Positions 29,020-40,053 of a stretch of DNA of 40,053 nucleotides are shown here, one piece after another. How positions within the stretch are numbered: position 1 is the first letter of the stretch; each line of letters begins with the position of its first letter. Both the position numbers and the translations under genes were made by a program. The stretch lies in assembly GCA_002709525.1 (NCBI GenBank), contig PARE01000059.1:3490-43542 (forward strand), written 5' to 3'. This DNA is from Magnetovibrio sp. GTDB taxonomy: Bacteria; Pseudomonadota; Alphaproteobacteria; Rhodospirillales; Casp-alpha2. The notes beneath the pieces are model-generated. The model worked only from the letters and a program-made list of their open reading frames with translations, searched no databases and was not told the DNA's origin.

Positions 29020-29366
29020 GACAGTCGACTCTCGCGCTTGTCTTAATAACCGTTGCGGTTGGTGTCGGCCTGTTCCTGATTAAATATCGGGTGCAAGGCC
29101 TCGAGGCGCAGTTGCAGACCCTAAATCGCAATATCGTTCAGGATCGCGAGCGAATTCACGTGCTGCGCGCAGAGTGGAGCCATTTCAACGAGCCCGATCG
29201 CCTTCGGGCGCTGGCCGGCAAACATCTAGATATGATACCCGTACATTCGGAACAGGTCGTTGAGCGCGGCCGCATTGAAGAGAAACTTCCTGAACGTCCC
29301 GATATTCCATTCGATCAACCGGCCGCAGAAAGCGGCGACAACGCTGGAAAGGAGTTCTGGCCATGA
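29016..29366 (+). CDS. ftsL: Cell division protein FtsL
   Basis: Small single-TM protein between rsmH and ftsI with coiled coil (LEAQLQTLNRNIVQDRERIHVLRAEWSHFNEPDRLRALA); ATGA overlap with rsmH. Confidence 0.88.
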   Translation: MRQSTLALVLITVAVGVGLFLIKYRVQGLEAQLQTLNRNIVQDRERIHVLRAEWSHFNEPDRLRALAGKHLDMIPVHSEQVVERGRIEEKLPERPDIPFDQPAAESGDNAGKEFWP

Positions 29367-31255
29367 CGATCACCGCACATAGGATCGTGGCGAAACGCCG
29401 CCATATGGAAGGTGTCCGTAAACACGCTTTGGAAACGGGGCGAAGCCGATTGCTGCTTACCGGTATGGTTTTTGCCGTGGCGTTTGCCGGGATCGCTGGA
29501 CGATTGGTTAGCCTGACTGTATTGAACGGCGGAACTGAACCTCGGGTTGCCAGCGTCTCCTCTTATGAGAGCCAAGCCACGGGTCGAGGCAATATTGTGG
29601 ATCGCAACGGCATCATCCTGGCCGCCAGCCTGCCCACCGTGTCCTTATCGGCGGATCCGACGTTGATCATCGACCATGATGAGGTCGTAGCTGGATTGAT
29701 GTCTGTGTTCCCAAACATGAGCCGAGAGGAAATTATAGTCCGATTGAACGCCAAGGGACGGTTCTCGAGACTGGCCCGCTATCTCACGCCAAAACAGCAC
29801 CAGAAGCTTATCCGTCTGGGCATTCCTGGCTTGCAATTTCATCGTGGAGAACGGCGGGTTTACCCGCATGGTCCCCTGGTTTCCCATGCTATTGGGATTA
29901 CCGATGTGGATGGCCACGGGATTACTGGTATCGAGAATTACTTCGACCAAAGTCTGCGCTCAACCGGTGCGCCGCTGCGACTGTCTGTCGACCTTCGGGT
30001 TCAGTCAGTAATGCGCGAAGAACTGATTGACGCTATGGCCGAGTTCAAGGCTACCGGCGCGACCGGTCTGGTAATGGACGTGCGCAACGGAGAGATAATT
30101 GCCATGGTATCGTTGCCTGACTTCAATCCGAACCATCCCGGGGACATGAGCGGTGAGGCGGCCTTCAACCGCGCCACCAAGGGTGTCTATGAGATGGGTT
30201 CCACTTTCAAGCTGTTTACGGCTGCGATGGCCTTGGACTCCGGAACCATTTCCATGGCCGGCGGCTATGATGCATCGAAGCCAATTCGCGTGGCGCGGTT
30301 CACCATAAAGGATTTTCACGCCAAGAACCGTTGGCTGTCAGTACCGGAGATTATTTTGCACTCGTCCAACATCGGTGCGGCTAAGATGGCCCGTGACGTG
30401 GGCGGCCCGGCACTGCGCAACTACTTGGGTAAATTCGGCATGCTGGAGCCCGTCGGATTGGAACTGCCCGAAGTGGGGGCGCCTTTGCTCCCATCCGTGT
30501 GGCGTCCCATCAACACGATGACGATGTCCTATGGCTACGGTATTTCAGTGAGCCCCATGCACGTGGTCGCCGGCGTAGCCGCTCTTGTTAACGGCGGCGT
30601 CTACAAAAGGCCGACTATTTTGAAACAGGGACGGCAAACTGTGACTGGTCAAAGGGTGATTACGCCCGAAACATCGAGCAACATGCGTAGCCTCATGCGC
30701 CTTGTCGTGAGCGAAGGCACGGGACGCAAGGCAAATATCCAGGGCTATTTGATTGGTGGCAAGACTGGTACGGCGGAAAAGACTTCAAGCCGTGGTTACT
30801 CGAAGTCGTCCAAAATGGTGTCCTTTGTCGGCGCTTTTCCAATGAACGCGCCACTATATGCGTTGCTAGTTACCGTTGATGAGCCGATTGGCAATAAGCG
30901 CACCTTCAATTACGCCACTGGTGGATGGGTGGCAGCACCTGTAGTCGGCAAAGTGGTTGATCGAATAGGGACAATGCTTGGCATTGCGCCGAACCCTGAG
31001 GCTGCGATCTCTTTGCCGGAGATCAAGTTGGCGAGAACCAAGCACACAGTACGCCCAGAGGTCCGTGAGACTAGCTGGGAAAAATCAGTAGCCCTGGCCG
31101 TAAGCGATAAAGCTGGAAGGCAAACAGCGGCGGAGGAGCGTATGGTAATAAGGACGCGCAAGGCACTTCATCGCGCGGTTTCCACCAGCGAAGCTCATCG
31201 GCCCATTGCGGAAACCTTGCGATCGACCTTGGAGAGGAAAGTTGTGGCTCGTTGA
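29363..31255 (+). CDS. ftsI: Peptidoglycan D,D-transpeptidase FtsI (PBP3)
   Basis: GSTFK, SSN, GGKTGTAEK active-site motifs; RGNIVDRNGIILA N-terminal motif. Confidence 0.97.
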   Translation: MTITAHRIVAKRRHMEGVRKHALETGRSRLLLTGMVFAVAFAGIAGRLVSLTVLNGGTEPRVASVSSYESQATGRGNIVDRNGIILAASLPTVSLSADPTLIIDHDEVVAGLMSVFPNMSREEIIVRLNAKGRFSRLARYLTPKQHQKLIRLGIPGLQFHRGERRVYPHGPLVSHAIGITDVDGHGITGIENYFDQSLRSTGAPLRLSVDLRVQSVMREELIDAMAEFKATGATGLVMDVRNGEIIAMVSLPDFNPNHPGDMSGEAAFNRATKGVYEMGSTFKLFTAAMALDSGTISMAGGYDASKPIRVARFTIKDFHAKNRWLSVPEIILHSSNIGAAKMARDVGGPALRNYLGKFGMLEPVGLELPEVGAPLLPSVWRPINTMTMSYGYGISVSPMHVVAGVAALVNGGVYKRPTILKQGRQTVTGQRVITPETSSNMRSLMRLVVSEGTGRKANIQGYLIGGKTGTAEKTSSRGYSKSSKMVSFVGAFPMNAPLYALLVTVDEPIGNKRTFNYATGGWVAAPVVGKVVDRIGTMLGIAPNPEAAISLPEIKLARTKHTVRPEVRETSWEKSVALAVSDKAGRQTAAEERMVIRTRKALHRAVSTSEAHRPIAETLRSTLERKVVAR

Positions 31256-32735
31256 GCTGATAGACGGAGATGTCGGAACGAGAATGAACGCGGCGGCTCT
31301 TGATAATATCCAAATTGCAGGCATCACATGCGACTCAAGAGAGGTGCGTGAGGGTTATCTGTTCGCAGCGATCCCCGGCACGCAGGATGACGGCCGGCTC
31401 TTCATTTCCGATGCTATCAAACGCGGTGCGGCTGCGATCTTGGCGCCGCCGGGCACTGTCATTGAGCCGCCAGATATTCCCGTCCCGATCATCATCGACG
31501 ACAACCCTCGTCGTCAGTACGCGATAATGGTGGCGCGCTTCTTTACCAATCAACCAGCCATAATCGCCTGCGTGACGGGCACCAACGGTAAGACTTCCGT
31601 AGTTTCCTTTTTGCGCCAGATCTGGGCTGCCGCTGGTTATAACGCCGCCAGCGCAGGGACTTTGGGCGTTGAACTCAGCGGCGATCTTGATGGCGATGAG
31701 CTGGTGCTTCGTCACGGCATAAAGTTGACGACGCCGGACCCCGCCAGTCTGCATCGCAGTCTTGCGGAGTTGGCTGGACACGGGATCAATCACCTGGGCC
31801 TGGAAGCTTCCAGTCACGGATTGGCGCAGTTCCGGTTAGACGGGGTTCGCGTTGCTGCCGGCGCTTTCACGAACTTAACCCACGACCACCTGGACTATCA
31901 TGGCGACGAAGTTGCCTATCTTGCGGCAAAATCACGCTTGTTTTCAGAGATCGTTGCGGATGGTGGCACGGCGGTGATTAATGCCGATATACCCGAGGCT
32001 GACGGATTGCGTGCGGTCGCTGCTGACCGAGGACTTAGGGTGATTGATTATGGGCATTACGCTACCGATTTGGTTTTGACTAATATTGTAGCGGATGGCG
32101 GTGGTCAGACCCTCGCGCTCGATATCTTTGGTCGTCGCTATGATATTCGATTGCCACTGCTTGGCACATTTCAGGCTTCTAACGCGTTGGCAGCTCTGGG
32201 GCTGGCCGTCGCGACCGGCGTGTCGGAACATACTGCGGTTAGCGCAATGGCAGAACTTGAAGGGGTACGCGGCCGGATCGAACTAGTGGCACGACATTCC
32301 AACGGCGCGGCGATCTTCGTGGATTACGCTCATACGCCGGATGCGCTTAAGAAGGTATTAGAGACATTGCGGCCGCATTTGGCCGGCGAACTGCATGTTG
32401 TGTTCGGTTGTGGCGGTGACCGTGACCCAGATAAACGTGCGGCGATGGGACGTTGTGCTGCTGCCGCTGCGGAGCACGTTATTCTCACCGATGATAACCC
32501 GCGCACTGAAAATCCAGCGGAAATCCGCAAGGCTACTCGCGTTGGCTGTCCGGACGCGCTGGAGATCGGGGACCGGGCCGAGGCTATTGCTGAGGGCATT
32601 CAGGCGTTGAAGCCAGGAGATATTCTGGTTGTTGCCGGCAAGGGCCATGAGCTTGGCCAGATCGTCGGCGACACCGTCATTCCATTCGATGATGCCGAAT
32701 TGGTGCGTCAGGTAGTCCAGGATGTGAACGGATGA
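31242..32735 (+). CDS. murE: UDP-MurNAc-L-Ala-D-Glu:meso-DAP ligase MurE
   Basis: VTGTNGKTSVVSF P-loop; DDNPRTENP (DNPR, meso-DAP specificity); likely TTG start at 31242 inside the ftsI 3' end (alternative ATG 31284). Confidence 0.94.
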   Translation: MWLVELIDGDVGTRMNAAALDNIQIAGITCDSREVREGYLFAAIPGTQDDGRLFISDAIKRGAAAILAPPGTVIEPPDIPVPIIIDDNPRRQYAIMVARFFTNQPAIIACVTGTNGKTSVVSFLRQIWAAAGYNAASAGTLGVELSGDLDGDELVLRHGIKLTTPDPASLHRSLAELAGHGINHLGLEASSHGLAQFRLDGVRVAAGAFTNLTHDHLDYHGDEVAYLAAKSRLFSEIVADGGTAVINADIPEADGLRAVAADRGLRVIDYGHYATDLVLTNIVADGGGQTLALDIFGRRYDIRLPLLGTFQASNALAALGLAVATGVSEHTAVSAMAELEGVRGRIELVARHSNGAAIFVDYAHTPDALKKVLETLRPHLAGELHVVFGCGGDRDPDKRAAMGRCAAAAAEHVILTDDNPRTENPAEIRKATRVGCPDALEIGDRAEAIAEGIQALKPGDILVVAGKGHELGQIVGDTVIPFDDAELVRQVVQDVNG

Positions 32736-34168
32736 GGGTGCCCGGCACACCCATCCTATGGACCGATCGAGACACGGTCTCCTTGGGATCGTCATCGGCG
32801 TCATGGTCGGTGACAGGCGTATCAATTGACACGCGCACTATCGTGCCGGGCGATCTTTTTATCGCCCTGCGCGGACCAAATTTCGATGGTCACCATTTCG
32901 CATCCCAAGCGGTCGAGGCGGGCGCCGCCGCGATCATGGCTATCGAGTCTGAGGCTCATGGCTTGGGCGTCGACATACCGGTACTGGCTGTGAACGATAC
33001 CAAGTACGGCCTTCAAGACTTGGCCAGGCTAGCGCGGGCCCGGACGAGCGCGCAGATCATTGGAGTTACTGGAAGTGTGGGCAAGACCGGCACCAAAGAA
33101 GCCTTGCGCTTAGCCCTGTCGGCCCAAGGGCGGACCTACGCTACGGAAGGTAATCTGAACAATCATTGGGGCTTGCCACTTAGCCTGGCGCGATTGCCCG
33201 TTGACGCAGAATTCGGCGTCTTTGAAATGGGCATGAGCGCTCCTGGCGAAATCTCTCTCTTGAGCAACATTGCCCGTCCACATGTCGCGATAATAACCAA
33301 CGTAGCCGAGGTCCATGCTGAATTCTTCGATAATGTTGAACAGATTGCGGATGCCAAGGCAGAAATCTTTGAAGGTTTGAATGACGAGGGTGTCGCCGTT
33401 GTTTACCGAGATCACACCCTATTTGAACGCTTGATAAGTCAGGCCCGTCGTCACGGTATCCAGCGAATTATAAGTTTCGGCAAAAATGAACAGGCCAAGG
33501 TTCGATTGGTGAGTTGTGATCTGGGGGAAACTGACAGCTCAGTAGAGGTGGAGATCGAGGGTCAGCATCTGCGCTATGTCGTCGGTGCTCCCGGTATGCA
33601 TCTTGTGATTAATTCTCTTGCGGTTCTCGCAGCCGTCGATGCTATCGGCATGGATGTGCCAGTTGCTACCTCTGCGCTAGGTGATATTCGGGCCACGAGA
33701 GGCCGCGGCCAGCGCCAGAATATTGTCTGGCAAGGGGGCGCCTTCGTGATGATTGACGAAAGTTACAACGCTAGCCCTGTCTCCATGGAAGCTGCCATCA
33801 GTCTGTTGGCGGGGGCGACGCCAGTGAGGGAAGGTCGCCGTATCGCGATCATGGGGGATATGCTCGAACTAGGTGCGCGGTCCAACGAACTTCATGCGGC
33901 GCTTGTTGAGCCGTTGATGGCGCGTGGTATTGACCTGGTGTTCACTGCTGGGACGCACATGGCCTCACTCTGGCGTCAATTGCCGCCGAGCATGCGCGGT
34001 GGTCATGCGGATACCGCCAAGGAGCTGGTTCCTTTAGTGACGGCGGCTGTTGGCGACGGCGACGTCGCTATGGTGAAAGGCTCGTTTAGTAGCCATATGG
34101 CAGACGTGGTCGACGCCTTGGAGGCTTTGGACAGCGGTGGGACTCGTAAACTGGTCAACGGGGAGTAG
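32732..34168 (+). CDS. murF: UDP-MurNAc-tripeptide--D-Ala-D-Ala ligase MurF
   Basis: [44 protein letters not shown]. Confidence 0.96.
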   Translation: MRVPGTPILWTDRDTVSLGSSSASWSVTGVSIDTRTIVPGDLFIALRGPNFDGHHFASQAVEAGAAAIMAIESEAHGLGVDIPVLAVNDTKYGLQDLARLARARTSAQIIGVTGSVGKTGTKEALRLALSAQGRTYATEGNLNNHWGLPLSLARLPVDAEFGVFEMGMSAPGEISLLSNIARPHVAIITNVAEVHAEFFDNVEQIADAKAEIFEGLNDEGVAVVYRDHTLFERLISQARRHGIQRIISFGKNEQAKVRLVSCDLGETDSSVEVEIEGQHLRYVVGAPGMHLVINSLAVLAAVDAIGMDVPVATSALGDIRATRGRGQRQNIVWQGGAFVMIDESYNASPVSMEAAISLLAGATPVREGRRIAIMGDMLELGARSNELHAALVEPLMARGIDLVFTAGTHMASLWRQLPPSMRGGHADTAKELVPLVTAAVGDGDVAMVKGSFSSHMADVVDALEALDSGGTRKLVNGE

Positions 34169-34173
34169 GCGGC

Positions 34174-35262
34174 ATGTTATTCCATATCTTAGTCCCCTTG
34201 GCGGACGATTTTGGAGCCCTCAACGTTTTTCGCTATTTGACCTTTCGCACCGGCGGCGCGGTAATCACTGCGTTGATTGTCAGCTTCCTGTTTGGGCCGG
34301 TGCTGATCGAGCTCTTGAAGTCTCGCCAACACGGTGGGCAACCAATCCGTGATGATGGGCCTGAGAGTCATCTACTTACCAAAAAGGGTACGCCTACCAT
34401 GGGTGGAATCCTAATCCTTATTGCGTTGTCCAGTGCGACGCTACTGTGGTCGGATTTGAGAAATGGGTTTGTGTGGGCAGCGCTGGGAGTCACTTTGGCG
34501 TTTGGAATGATAGGTTTCTTGGATGACTATTTGAAGGTTTCGAAGCGGGACAGCCGCGGCCTTACGAGCAAGTTAAAATTCCTCCTGCAAGTTGTAATCG
34601 CCGCCGTTGCCACATTCTGGATAATGCGCCATCTGCCGCCTGATTTGGCTACAACGCTAGCTATTCCATTCGTCAAGAATTTGCTTTTGGACCTGGGATG
34701 GATGTTCATTATTCTTGCGGTGATGGTCATGGTTGGGGCGTCCAATGCGGTCAACCTAACTGACGGACTGGATGGTTTGGCAATCGTACCGGTGATGATT
34801 GCCGCCGGCGTATTTGCCCTAATCGCATATTTGAGCGGTCATAGTGTTTTCGCCAACTACTTGCAGATTCACCATGTGACTGGGGCCGGTGAATTGGCCG
34901 TTTTCTGCGGTTCCTTGGTAGGAGCAGGTCTGGGGTTCCTGTGGTTCAACGCCCCACCGGCGAAGGTATTTATGGGTGACACAGGTTCGCTAGCGTTGGG
35001 CGGTGCTTTGGGTGCTATTAGCGTAATTACTAAACACGAGTTGGTGTTAGCTATCGTCGGCGGTTTGTTTGTGTTGGAGACCATTTCGGTAATCGTTCAG
35101 GTGATGTCCTTCAAATTAACGGGCAAACGTGTGTTCGCTATGGCGCCCCTACATCATCATTTTGAGAAGAAGGGTTGGGCGGAAAGCACCATCGTGATTC
35201 GCTTTTGGATCATCGCGACAATTCTGGCTTTGGCGGGTCTTTCGACCCTAAAACTTCGGTAG
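34174..35262 (+). CDS. mraY: Phospho-MurNAc-pentapeptide transferase MraY
   Basis: [72 protein letters not shown]. Confidence 0.98.
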   Translation: MLFHILVPLADDFGALNVFRYLTFRTGGAVITALIVSFLFGPVLIELLKSRQHGGQPIRDDGPESHLLTKKGTPTMGGILILIALSSATLLWSDLRNGFVWAALGVTLAFGMIGFLDDYLKVSKRDSRGLTSKLKFLLQVVIAAVATFWIMRHLPPDLATTLAIPFVKNLLLDLGWMFIILAVMVMVGASNAVNLTDGLDGLAIVPVMIAAGVFALIAYLSGHSVFANYLQIHHVTGAGELAVFCGSLVGAGLGFLWFNAPPAKVFMGDTGSLALGGALGAISVITKHELVLAIVGGLFVLETISVIVQVMSFKLTGKRVFAMAPLHHHFEKKGWAESTIVIRFWIIATILALAGLSTLKLR

Positions 35263-35269
35263 ATAGATC

Positions 35270-36724
35270 ATGATCGACGTTTTCCCCTTTGCGGGTTTTC
35301 CAATCGCAGTATTCGGACTTGGCCGGTCTGGCATCGCCTCAGCCCTCGCATTGCAAGACAGTGATGCCGAGGTCTGGGCCTGGGATGATAACGAGGATGC
35401 TCGTGCCACTGCGGTGGCCAAAGGTGTCGGCTTGACTGATCTCTATGCCTGTGATTGGCGGGAACTGACCACTCTAATGGTCAGTCCTGGCGTGCCGTTG
35501 GATCACCCAAAGATTCATCCCATCGTCGCCAACGCCCGAGCGGCAAAATGCGAGGTCATCGGCGACATCGAGCTTCTGGTCCGGACCCAACGGTGGTGCA
35601 ATTTCATTGGCGTTACGGGCACCAATGGCAAATCCACGACTACGGCGCTGCTGGGTCACATAATGCAGGTGGCCGGACGCGAGGCTGAGGTGGGGGGGAA
35701 TCTGGGCATTCCCGTACTGACTCTGGACCCGTTGGGGGCGGAAGGTACCTATGTGCTTGAGATGTCGTCCTATCAGCTGGAATTGACGCCGTCTGCGACT
35801 TTTGACGTGGCTGTCCTGCTAAACATTAGCGCCGATCATTTGGACAGGCACGGCGGTATGGATGGCTACATCGCTGCGAAACGCATCATATTTCAGCGTC
35901 AGACAAAGCCACGCGCCGCTGTAATAGGTATGGACGACAACATCTGTCGAGGAATCTGCGATGAACTTAAAGCCACGGATGAACAGGTAGTCATTCCCGT
36001 CTCCGGGCAAGACCGCGTGCACGGTGGAGTTTATGCCATCAACGGTGTCCTCTATGATGACATGGATGGCGACGAAACGCCTGTCTGCAATCTCCGACAA
36101 AATCCATGCTTGCTGGGTTCGCACAACGGCCAAAATGCGGCGGCGGCTTACGCCGCGGCGAAGACCGCCGGCGTTGCACCGCACGCCATCATGGCTTGTC
36201 TGCAGAGCTACCCGGGACTTGTGCACCGACAGGAGGCAGTTGCCATTGTTGATGGCGTGGCCTACTTGAACGACAGCAAGGCCACTAATGATGAGGCCGC
36301 AGCCCGAGCGCTGGCTTGTTTCAACAATGTCTATTGGATCTTAGGCGGCCAGCCTAAAAAAGTCGATCTAGCCGCCTGTCTGCCGCATCTCGATAGGGTT
36401 CGCCATGCTTATCTGATCGGAGAGGCAGCCGTAGCTTTTTCTCAAATCCTGGATGGTAAGGTGCCTTTCACCCTATCCGGTAGATTAGATGCTGCGGTTA
36501 CTGCGGCTCACGAACAGGCCCGAGCGGACAAGTTGCCTCAGCCCATTGTGGTTCTGTCGCCAGCGTGCGCATCCTTCGATCAGTTTGCTAGCTTCGAGGC
36601 GCGCGGCGATGTCTTCAAGAATCTGGTGGAGGCCTTGTCCGGCGATCATCTGGACCCTTTTGAGGGACCCGGGATTTTCCCAGGCACAGCAGATGCCCAC
36701 GGCATGACGGATTCTCCGAAATGA
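35270..36724 (+). CDS. murD: UDP-MurNAc-L-Ala--D-Glu ligase MurD
   Basis: GVTGTNGKSTTTALLGHI, NISADHLDRHGGMDGYI, YLNDSKATNDEAAARAL, LSPACASFDQFASFEARG. Confidence 0.97.
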   Translation: MIDVFPFAGFPIAVFGLGRSGIASALALQDSDAEVWAWDDNEDARATAVAKGVGLTDLYACDWRELTTLMVSPGVPLDHPKIHPIVANARAAKCEVIGDIELLVRTQRWCNFIGVTGTNGKSTTTALLGHIMQVAGREAEVGGNLGIPVLTLDPLGAEGTYVLEMSSYQLELTPSATFDVAVLLNISADHLDRHGGMDGYIAAKRIIFQRQTKPRAAVIGMDDNICRGICDELKATDEQVVIPVSGQDRVHGGVYAINGVLYDDMDGDETPVCNLRQNPCLLGSHNGQNAAAAYAAAKTAGVAPHAIMACLQSYPGLVHRQEAVAIVDGVAYLNDSKATNDEAAARALACFNNVYWILGGQPKKVDLAACLPHLDRVRHAYLIGEAAVAFSQILDGKVPFTLSGRLDAAVTAAHEQARADKLPQPIVVLSPACASFDQFASFEARGDVFKNLVEALSGDHLDPFEGPGIFPGTADAHGMTDSPK

Positions 36725-37845
36725 GTGCGCTTGCCCGAACCGACACGAGCCTTGTGGGCCGTTGGTGGTGGACCGTGGACAGGTGGCTTCTGTCCTCGGT
36801 GATTGCTATCGCCATCGCGGGCGCAATCCTTGCCATGGCGGCATCGCCGCCCGTGGCGGAACGGATGGGCTTCGATACTTTCCACTTTGCCAAGCGTCAG
36901 ATTATTTTTATCGTTGTTTCAATGATTTTGATGTTCGGTGTGTCGTTCCTCGGTCCTCGCGGGGTTCGCCGCGCCGCCGCGTTAGTGACCTTTGGTGCTA
37001 TTGGCCTGATGGCCATGACATTAGTGATCGGTACCGAGATCAAGGGCGCGACCCGTTGGCTGCACATTTCTGGATTTTCCATCCAGGCCAGTGAGTTCGT
37101 GAAGCCGGGCTTCGCGGTGCTATCCGCCTGGTTATTTGCGACGCGGCGCCTAGACGATCAATTTCCTGGCTACATGCTCGTTGGTTGCTTGTACGTGTTG
37201 ATCGCAGGATTATTGCTTTTGCAACCCGATGTGGGAATGACCTTGGTGATTTCCGCAATTTGGGCCGTGCAGTTCTTCATCGCTGGGCTGCCGTGGCTTT
37301 TGGTTGCGGTGATCGCATCGCTATTTTTGGGTGGCAGCGTTGCTGCATATTTCAGCTTCGCGCATGTGCGCATCCGCGTTGATCGGTTTTTCGACCCACA
37401 GGCAGAGCAAGGTTACCAAGTGGGACGGGCCCTAGATGCTTTTCGCAACGGTGGTTGGTCTGGTCGTGGACCTGGCGAAGGCCGAGTAAAGGAAGTGCTG
37501 CCCGACGCGCACGCCGATTTCATTTTTGCGGTCGTCGGCGAGGAATTTGGATTGATTGCTTGTCTGATCATCGTCGTGCTTTTCTGTTTTGTAGTTCTTC
37601 GAGGCTTCTCTAACGCGGCCAAGGAAAACGACCTTTTCGTGCTGCTGGCCGTTGCCGGGTTGCTAACACAGTTTGCCTTGCAGGCGCTCATCAACATGGC
37701 TTCCACTGTAAATCTAATGCCGCCCAAGGGCATGACGTTGCCGCTCATATCTTATGGAGGATCGTCGACCTTAGCACTCGGTTTCGCGCTCGGCATGGTA
37801 TTGGCCCTAACCCGATATCAACCTGGCCGGGGAGGGGCGCCATGA
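36721..37845 (+). CDS. ftsW: Peptidoglycan glycosyltransferase / lipid II polymerase FtsW
   Basis: GATRWLHISGFSIQASEFVKPG, LPDAHADFIFAVVGEEFG, PLISYGGSSTLALG; ATGA overlap with murD. Confidence 0.96.
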   Translation: MSALARTDTSLVGRWWWTVDRWLLSSVIAIAIAGAILAMAASPPVAERMGFDTFHFAKRQIIFIVVSMILMFGVSFLGPRGVRRAAALVTFGAIGLMAMTLVIGTEIKGATRWLHISGFSIQASEFVKPGFAVLSAWLFATRRLDDQFPGYMLVGCLYVLIAGLLLLQPDVGMTLVISAIWAVQFFIAGLPWLLVAVIASLFLGGSVAAYFSFAHVRIRVDRFFDPQAEQGYQVGRALDAFRNGGWSGRGPGEGRVKEVLPDAHADFIFAVVGEEFGLIACLIIVVLFCFVVLRGFSNAAKENDLFVLLAVAGLLTQFALQALINMASTVNLMPPKGMTLPLISYGGSSTLALGFALGMVLALTRYQPGRGGAP

Positions 37846-38981
37846 GCGCGCCTTTGGTCATTTTGGCAACCGGTGGCACTGGCGGGCACATGTTTCCCGC
37901 AGAAGCACTGGCCGGGGTATTGGCCAAGCGCGGCTATCGGCTTGCGCTTATAACCGATCATCGTGGTGATGCCTTCAGTGGGGTCCTTGGAGATCTCGAC
38001 ACCTACCGTATCCGGGCCGGTGGCCTCGCAGGAAAAAACCTGATTTCTATGCTTTTGAGTAGTTCCGAATTAGCTATTGGGCTCATACAAGCCCGTATCT
38101 TGTTGCGTAAGTTGGCCCCTCAGATGGTGATCGGATTTGGCGGATACGCCTCAGTGCCAACCATGTTAGCGGCGGTTTTCAGTGGTTTTGCGGCGGCAAT
38201 ACATGAGCAAAACGCTGTTCTGGGTCGGGCCAACCGACTGCTGGCTTCCCGAGTAGAGAAGATCGCCACCTGCTTTGAAGTTGTCGCCGGCGTACCCAAA
38301 GACATGCATGCGAGGGTGGTGCGTACCGGCATGCCAGTGCGACCATCGGTGATCGAGTGCCGACAAACGCCTTATCCAGAATTGAGTAAGGACCTTCCGC
38401 TTAATCTGCTCGTATTTGGTGGCTCACAGGGTGCAAGAGTGTTGAGTGACGTGGTGCCCGATGCTGTCAGTCGCTTGGGGAGGGACTTGAAGCAACGGCT
38501 TCGGATCACCCAGCAATGCCGGAGCGAGGATTTGAGCCGCGTCTCCGACGCATATGCGAGTGCTGGTGTTGCGGCTGAGTTGGAAACGTTTTTTTCTGAT
38601 CTTCCGAAGAGAATTAGCGCATCACATTTGGTGATTGGGCGTTCCGGTGCGTCAACAGTCGCGGAATTGACGACTATCGGCCGACCGGCGATTCTCATCC
38701 CCTACCCCAATGCGACGGATGACCATCAGTCCGGCAATGCCCATGCCATCGACGAGGTTGGTGGCGGTTGGCTGATCAATGAGTCGGCGTTCACCGCCGA
38801 TGCGTTGGCGAAGCGACTAGACTCCTTGTTCGGCTTGCCGGCTGTCCTTCGGCGAAGCGCCGCCAATGCCCGTGCCTCCGGCAGCCCCGACGCAGCCATC
38901 GATCTGGCGAACCTCGTGAGCGACATGATGTCAAACGATGCCAACGGTAATGGTCCGGCCAGCGGAGGAGACGCGGTATGA
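37842..38981 (+). CDS. murG: UDP-GlcNAc:lipid I GlcNAc transferase MurG
   Basis: [82 protein letters not shown]. Confidence 0.97.
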   Translation: MSAPLVILATGGTGGHMFPAEALAGVLAKRGYRLALITDHRGDAFSGVLGDLDTYRIRAGGLAGKNLISMLLSSSELAIGLIQARILLRKLAPQMVIGFGGYASVPTMLAAVFSGFAAAIHEQNAVLGRANRLLASRVEKIATCFEVVAGVPKDMHARVVRTGMPVRPSVIECRQTPYPELSKDLPLNLLVFGGSQGARVLSDVVPDAVSRLGRDLKQRLRITQQCRSEDLSRVSDAYASAGVAAELETFFSDLPKRISASHLVIGRSGASTVAELTTIGRPAILIPYPNATDDHQSGNAHAIDEVGGGWLINESAFTADALAKRLDSLFGLPAVLRRSAANARASGSPDAAIDLANLVSDMMSNDANGNGPASGGDAV

Positions 38982-40053
38982 GGCAGCTCCCCCTGGATCT
39001 TGGCATCATTCACTTCGTCGGTATTGGCGGCATCGGCATGAGTGGCATTGCAGAGGTCCTGCATACCTTGGGCTACGCCGTTCAGGGCAGTGATATTGGC
39101 AAGAGTGCAAACGTTCTCCGCTTGCGTGAAATGGGTATTTTCGTGTCCATCGGTCATATGGCGGAAAATCTTGGCGCGGCACAGGTGGTGGTCGTGTCTT
39201 CGGCGGTGAAGGCGGACAATCCCGAAGTCATGGCCGCGCGAGAAAACCTTGTTCCTGTGGTTCGGCGGGCTGAGATGCTGGCTGAATTGATGCGACTAAA
39301 ATGGTCCATCGCAGTTGGTGGTACTCACGGTAAAACGACAACCACGTCCATAATTGCGGCACTGCTGGATGCGGCAGGCATGGACCCCACTGTGATCAAC
39401 GGAGGCATAATTAACGCCTGGGGCTCAAACGCTAGGTTGGGCACGGGCAACTGGATGGTCGCCGAGGCGGATGAGTCTGATGGCACTTTTTTGAAGCTGC
39501 CGGCCACCGTCGCGGTGGTCACGAATATTGACCCTGAACATATGGAGCACTACGGCTCTTTCGATAAGCTGCGCGATGCTTTTGACGCCTTCGTCGATAA
39601 TATTCCCTTCTATGGATTCGCGGCCCTTTGCGTTGATCATCCGGAAGTGCAAGCGATGATCCCTCGGGTATATGAGCGGCGCCTGATAACATACGGGTTC
39701 AGTCCACAGGCTGACTTGCGCGGGATCAACCTACAACCGGGTCCTGGTGGCATGAAGTTCGATGTCGTGGTCACTGACCGGAAGTCTCGGGTGGAGCGGA
39801 CCATCGAGGACCTGAACCTTCCCATGGTGGGTGATCATAACACCCAAAATGCTTTAGCAGCCGTTGCCATCGCGGTGGAAATGAACCTGGATGACGAGAT
39901 TGTTCGCAAGGCGCTTGCGGGTTTCGCTGGCGTGAAACGCCGTTTTACCCAAACCGGCGAGGTAGATGGTACCGTCATCATTGACGATTACGGTCATCAT
40001 CCAGTCGAAATCTCTGCTGTGCTTCGGGCCGCCCGATCTGCTGCGCTTGGCAA
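38978..40053 (+). CDS. murC: UDP-MurNAc--L-Ala ligase MurC, 3' end truncated by the window edge
   Basis: ATGA overlap with murG; reads [29 protein letters not shown]...[18 protein letters not shown]...[29 protein letters not shown]; open to the end, so absent from the ORF track. Confidence 0.96.
   Translation, partial: MRQLPLDLGIIHFVGIGGIGMSGIAEVLHTLGYAVQGSDIGKSANVLRLREMGIFVSIGHMAENLGAAQVVVVSSAVKADNPEVMAARENLVPVVRRAEMLAELMRLKWSIAVGGTHGKTTTTSIIAALLDAAGMDPTVINGGIINAWGSNARLGTGNWMVAEADESDGTFLKLPATVAVVTNIDPEHMEHYGSFDKLRDAFDAFVDNIPFYGFAALCVDHPEVQAMIPRVYERRLITYGFSPQADLRGINLQPGPGGMKFDVVVTDRKSRVERTIEDLNLPMVGDHNTQNALAAVAIAVEMNLDDEIVRKALAGFAGVKRRFTQTGEVDGTVIIDDYGHHPVEISAVLRAARSAALG

Overview
The window looks like one alphaproteobacterial chromosome segment with two parts. 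(1) About 1-26 kb is an accessory or catabolic stretch: a ThDP-dependent decarboxylase-like enzyme, an RhlE-type helicase, a GMC oxidoreductase, an arsD-arsA pair, a marR-hlyD pair, an isocitrate/isopropylmalate dehydrogenase-family enzyme, serine-glyoxylate aminotransferase, a crotonase/glycosyltransferase/benE run, an MFS transporter, an alpha/beta hydrolase, a GST, a D-2-hydroxyacid dehydrogenase, an FAD oxidoreductase, a class II aldolase and an SBF-like transporter. At least three decayed genes lie in the gaps (2-hydroxychromene-2-carboxylate isomerase-like, VOC-like, SDR-like). (2) About 25.4 kb to the end is conserved: a TerB/DnaJ co-chaperone, an N-acetylmuramoyl-L-alanine amidase, the RNase P RNA gene (absent from the ORF track), then the division/cell-wall cluster mraZ-rsmH-ftsL-ftsI-murE-murF-mraY-murD-ftsW-murG-murC, with murC cut off by the window end. 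I found no convincing undescribed multi-gene system. The best leads are: a five-copy 10-bp-periodic CCCAT/TGGGN array upstream of mraZ (candidate MraZ operator); an arsDA pair with intact cysteines but no ars pump or regulator in the window; a marR-hlyD pair with an 18-bp perfect palindrome and a 31-aa coupled micro-ORF where the permease gene would be expected; a glycosyltransferase with an unexplained C-terminal domain; and the reconstructed pseudogenes. All family calls come from reading motifs in the translations; no database searches were run.
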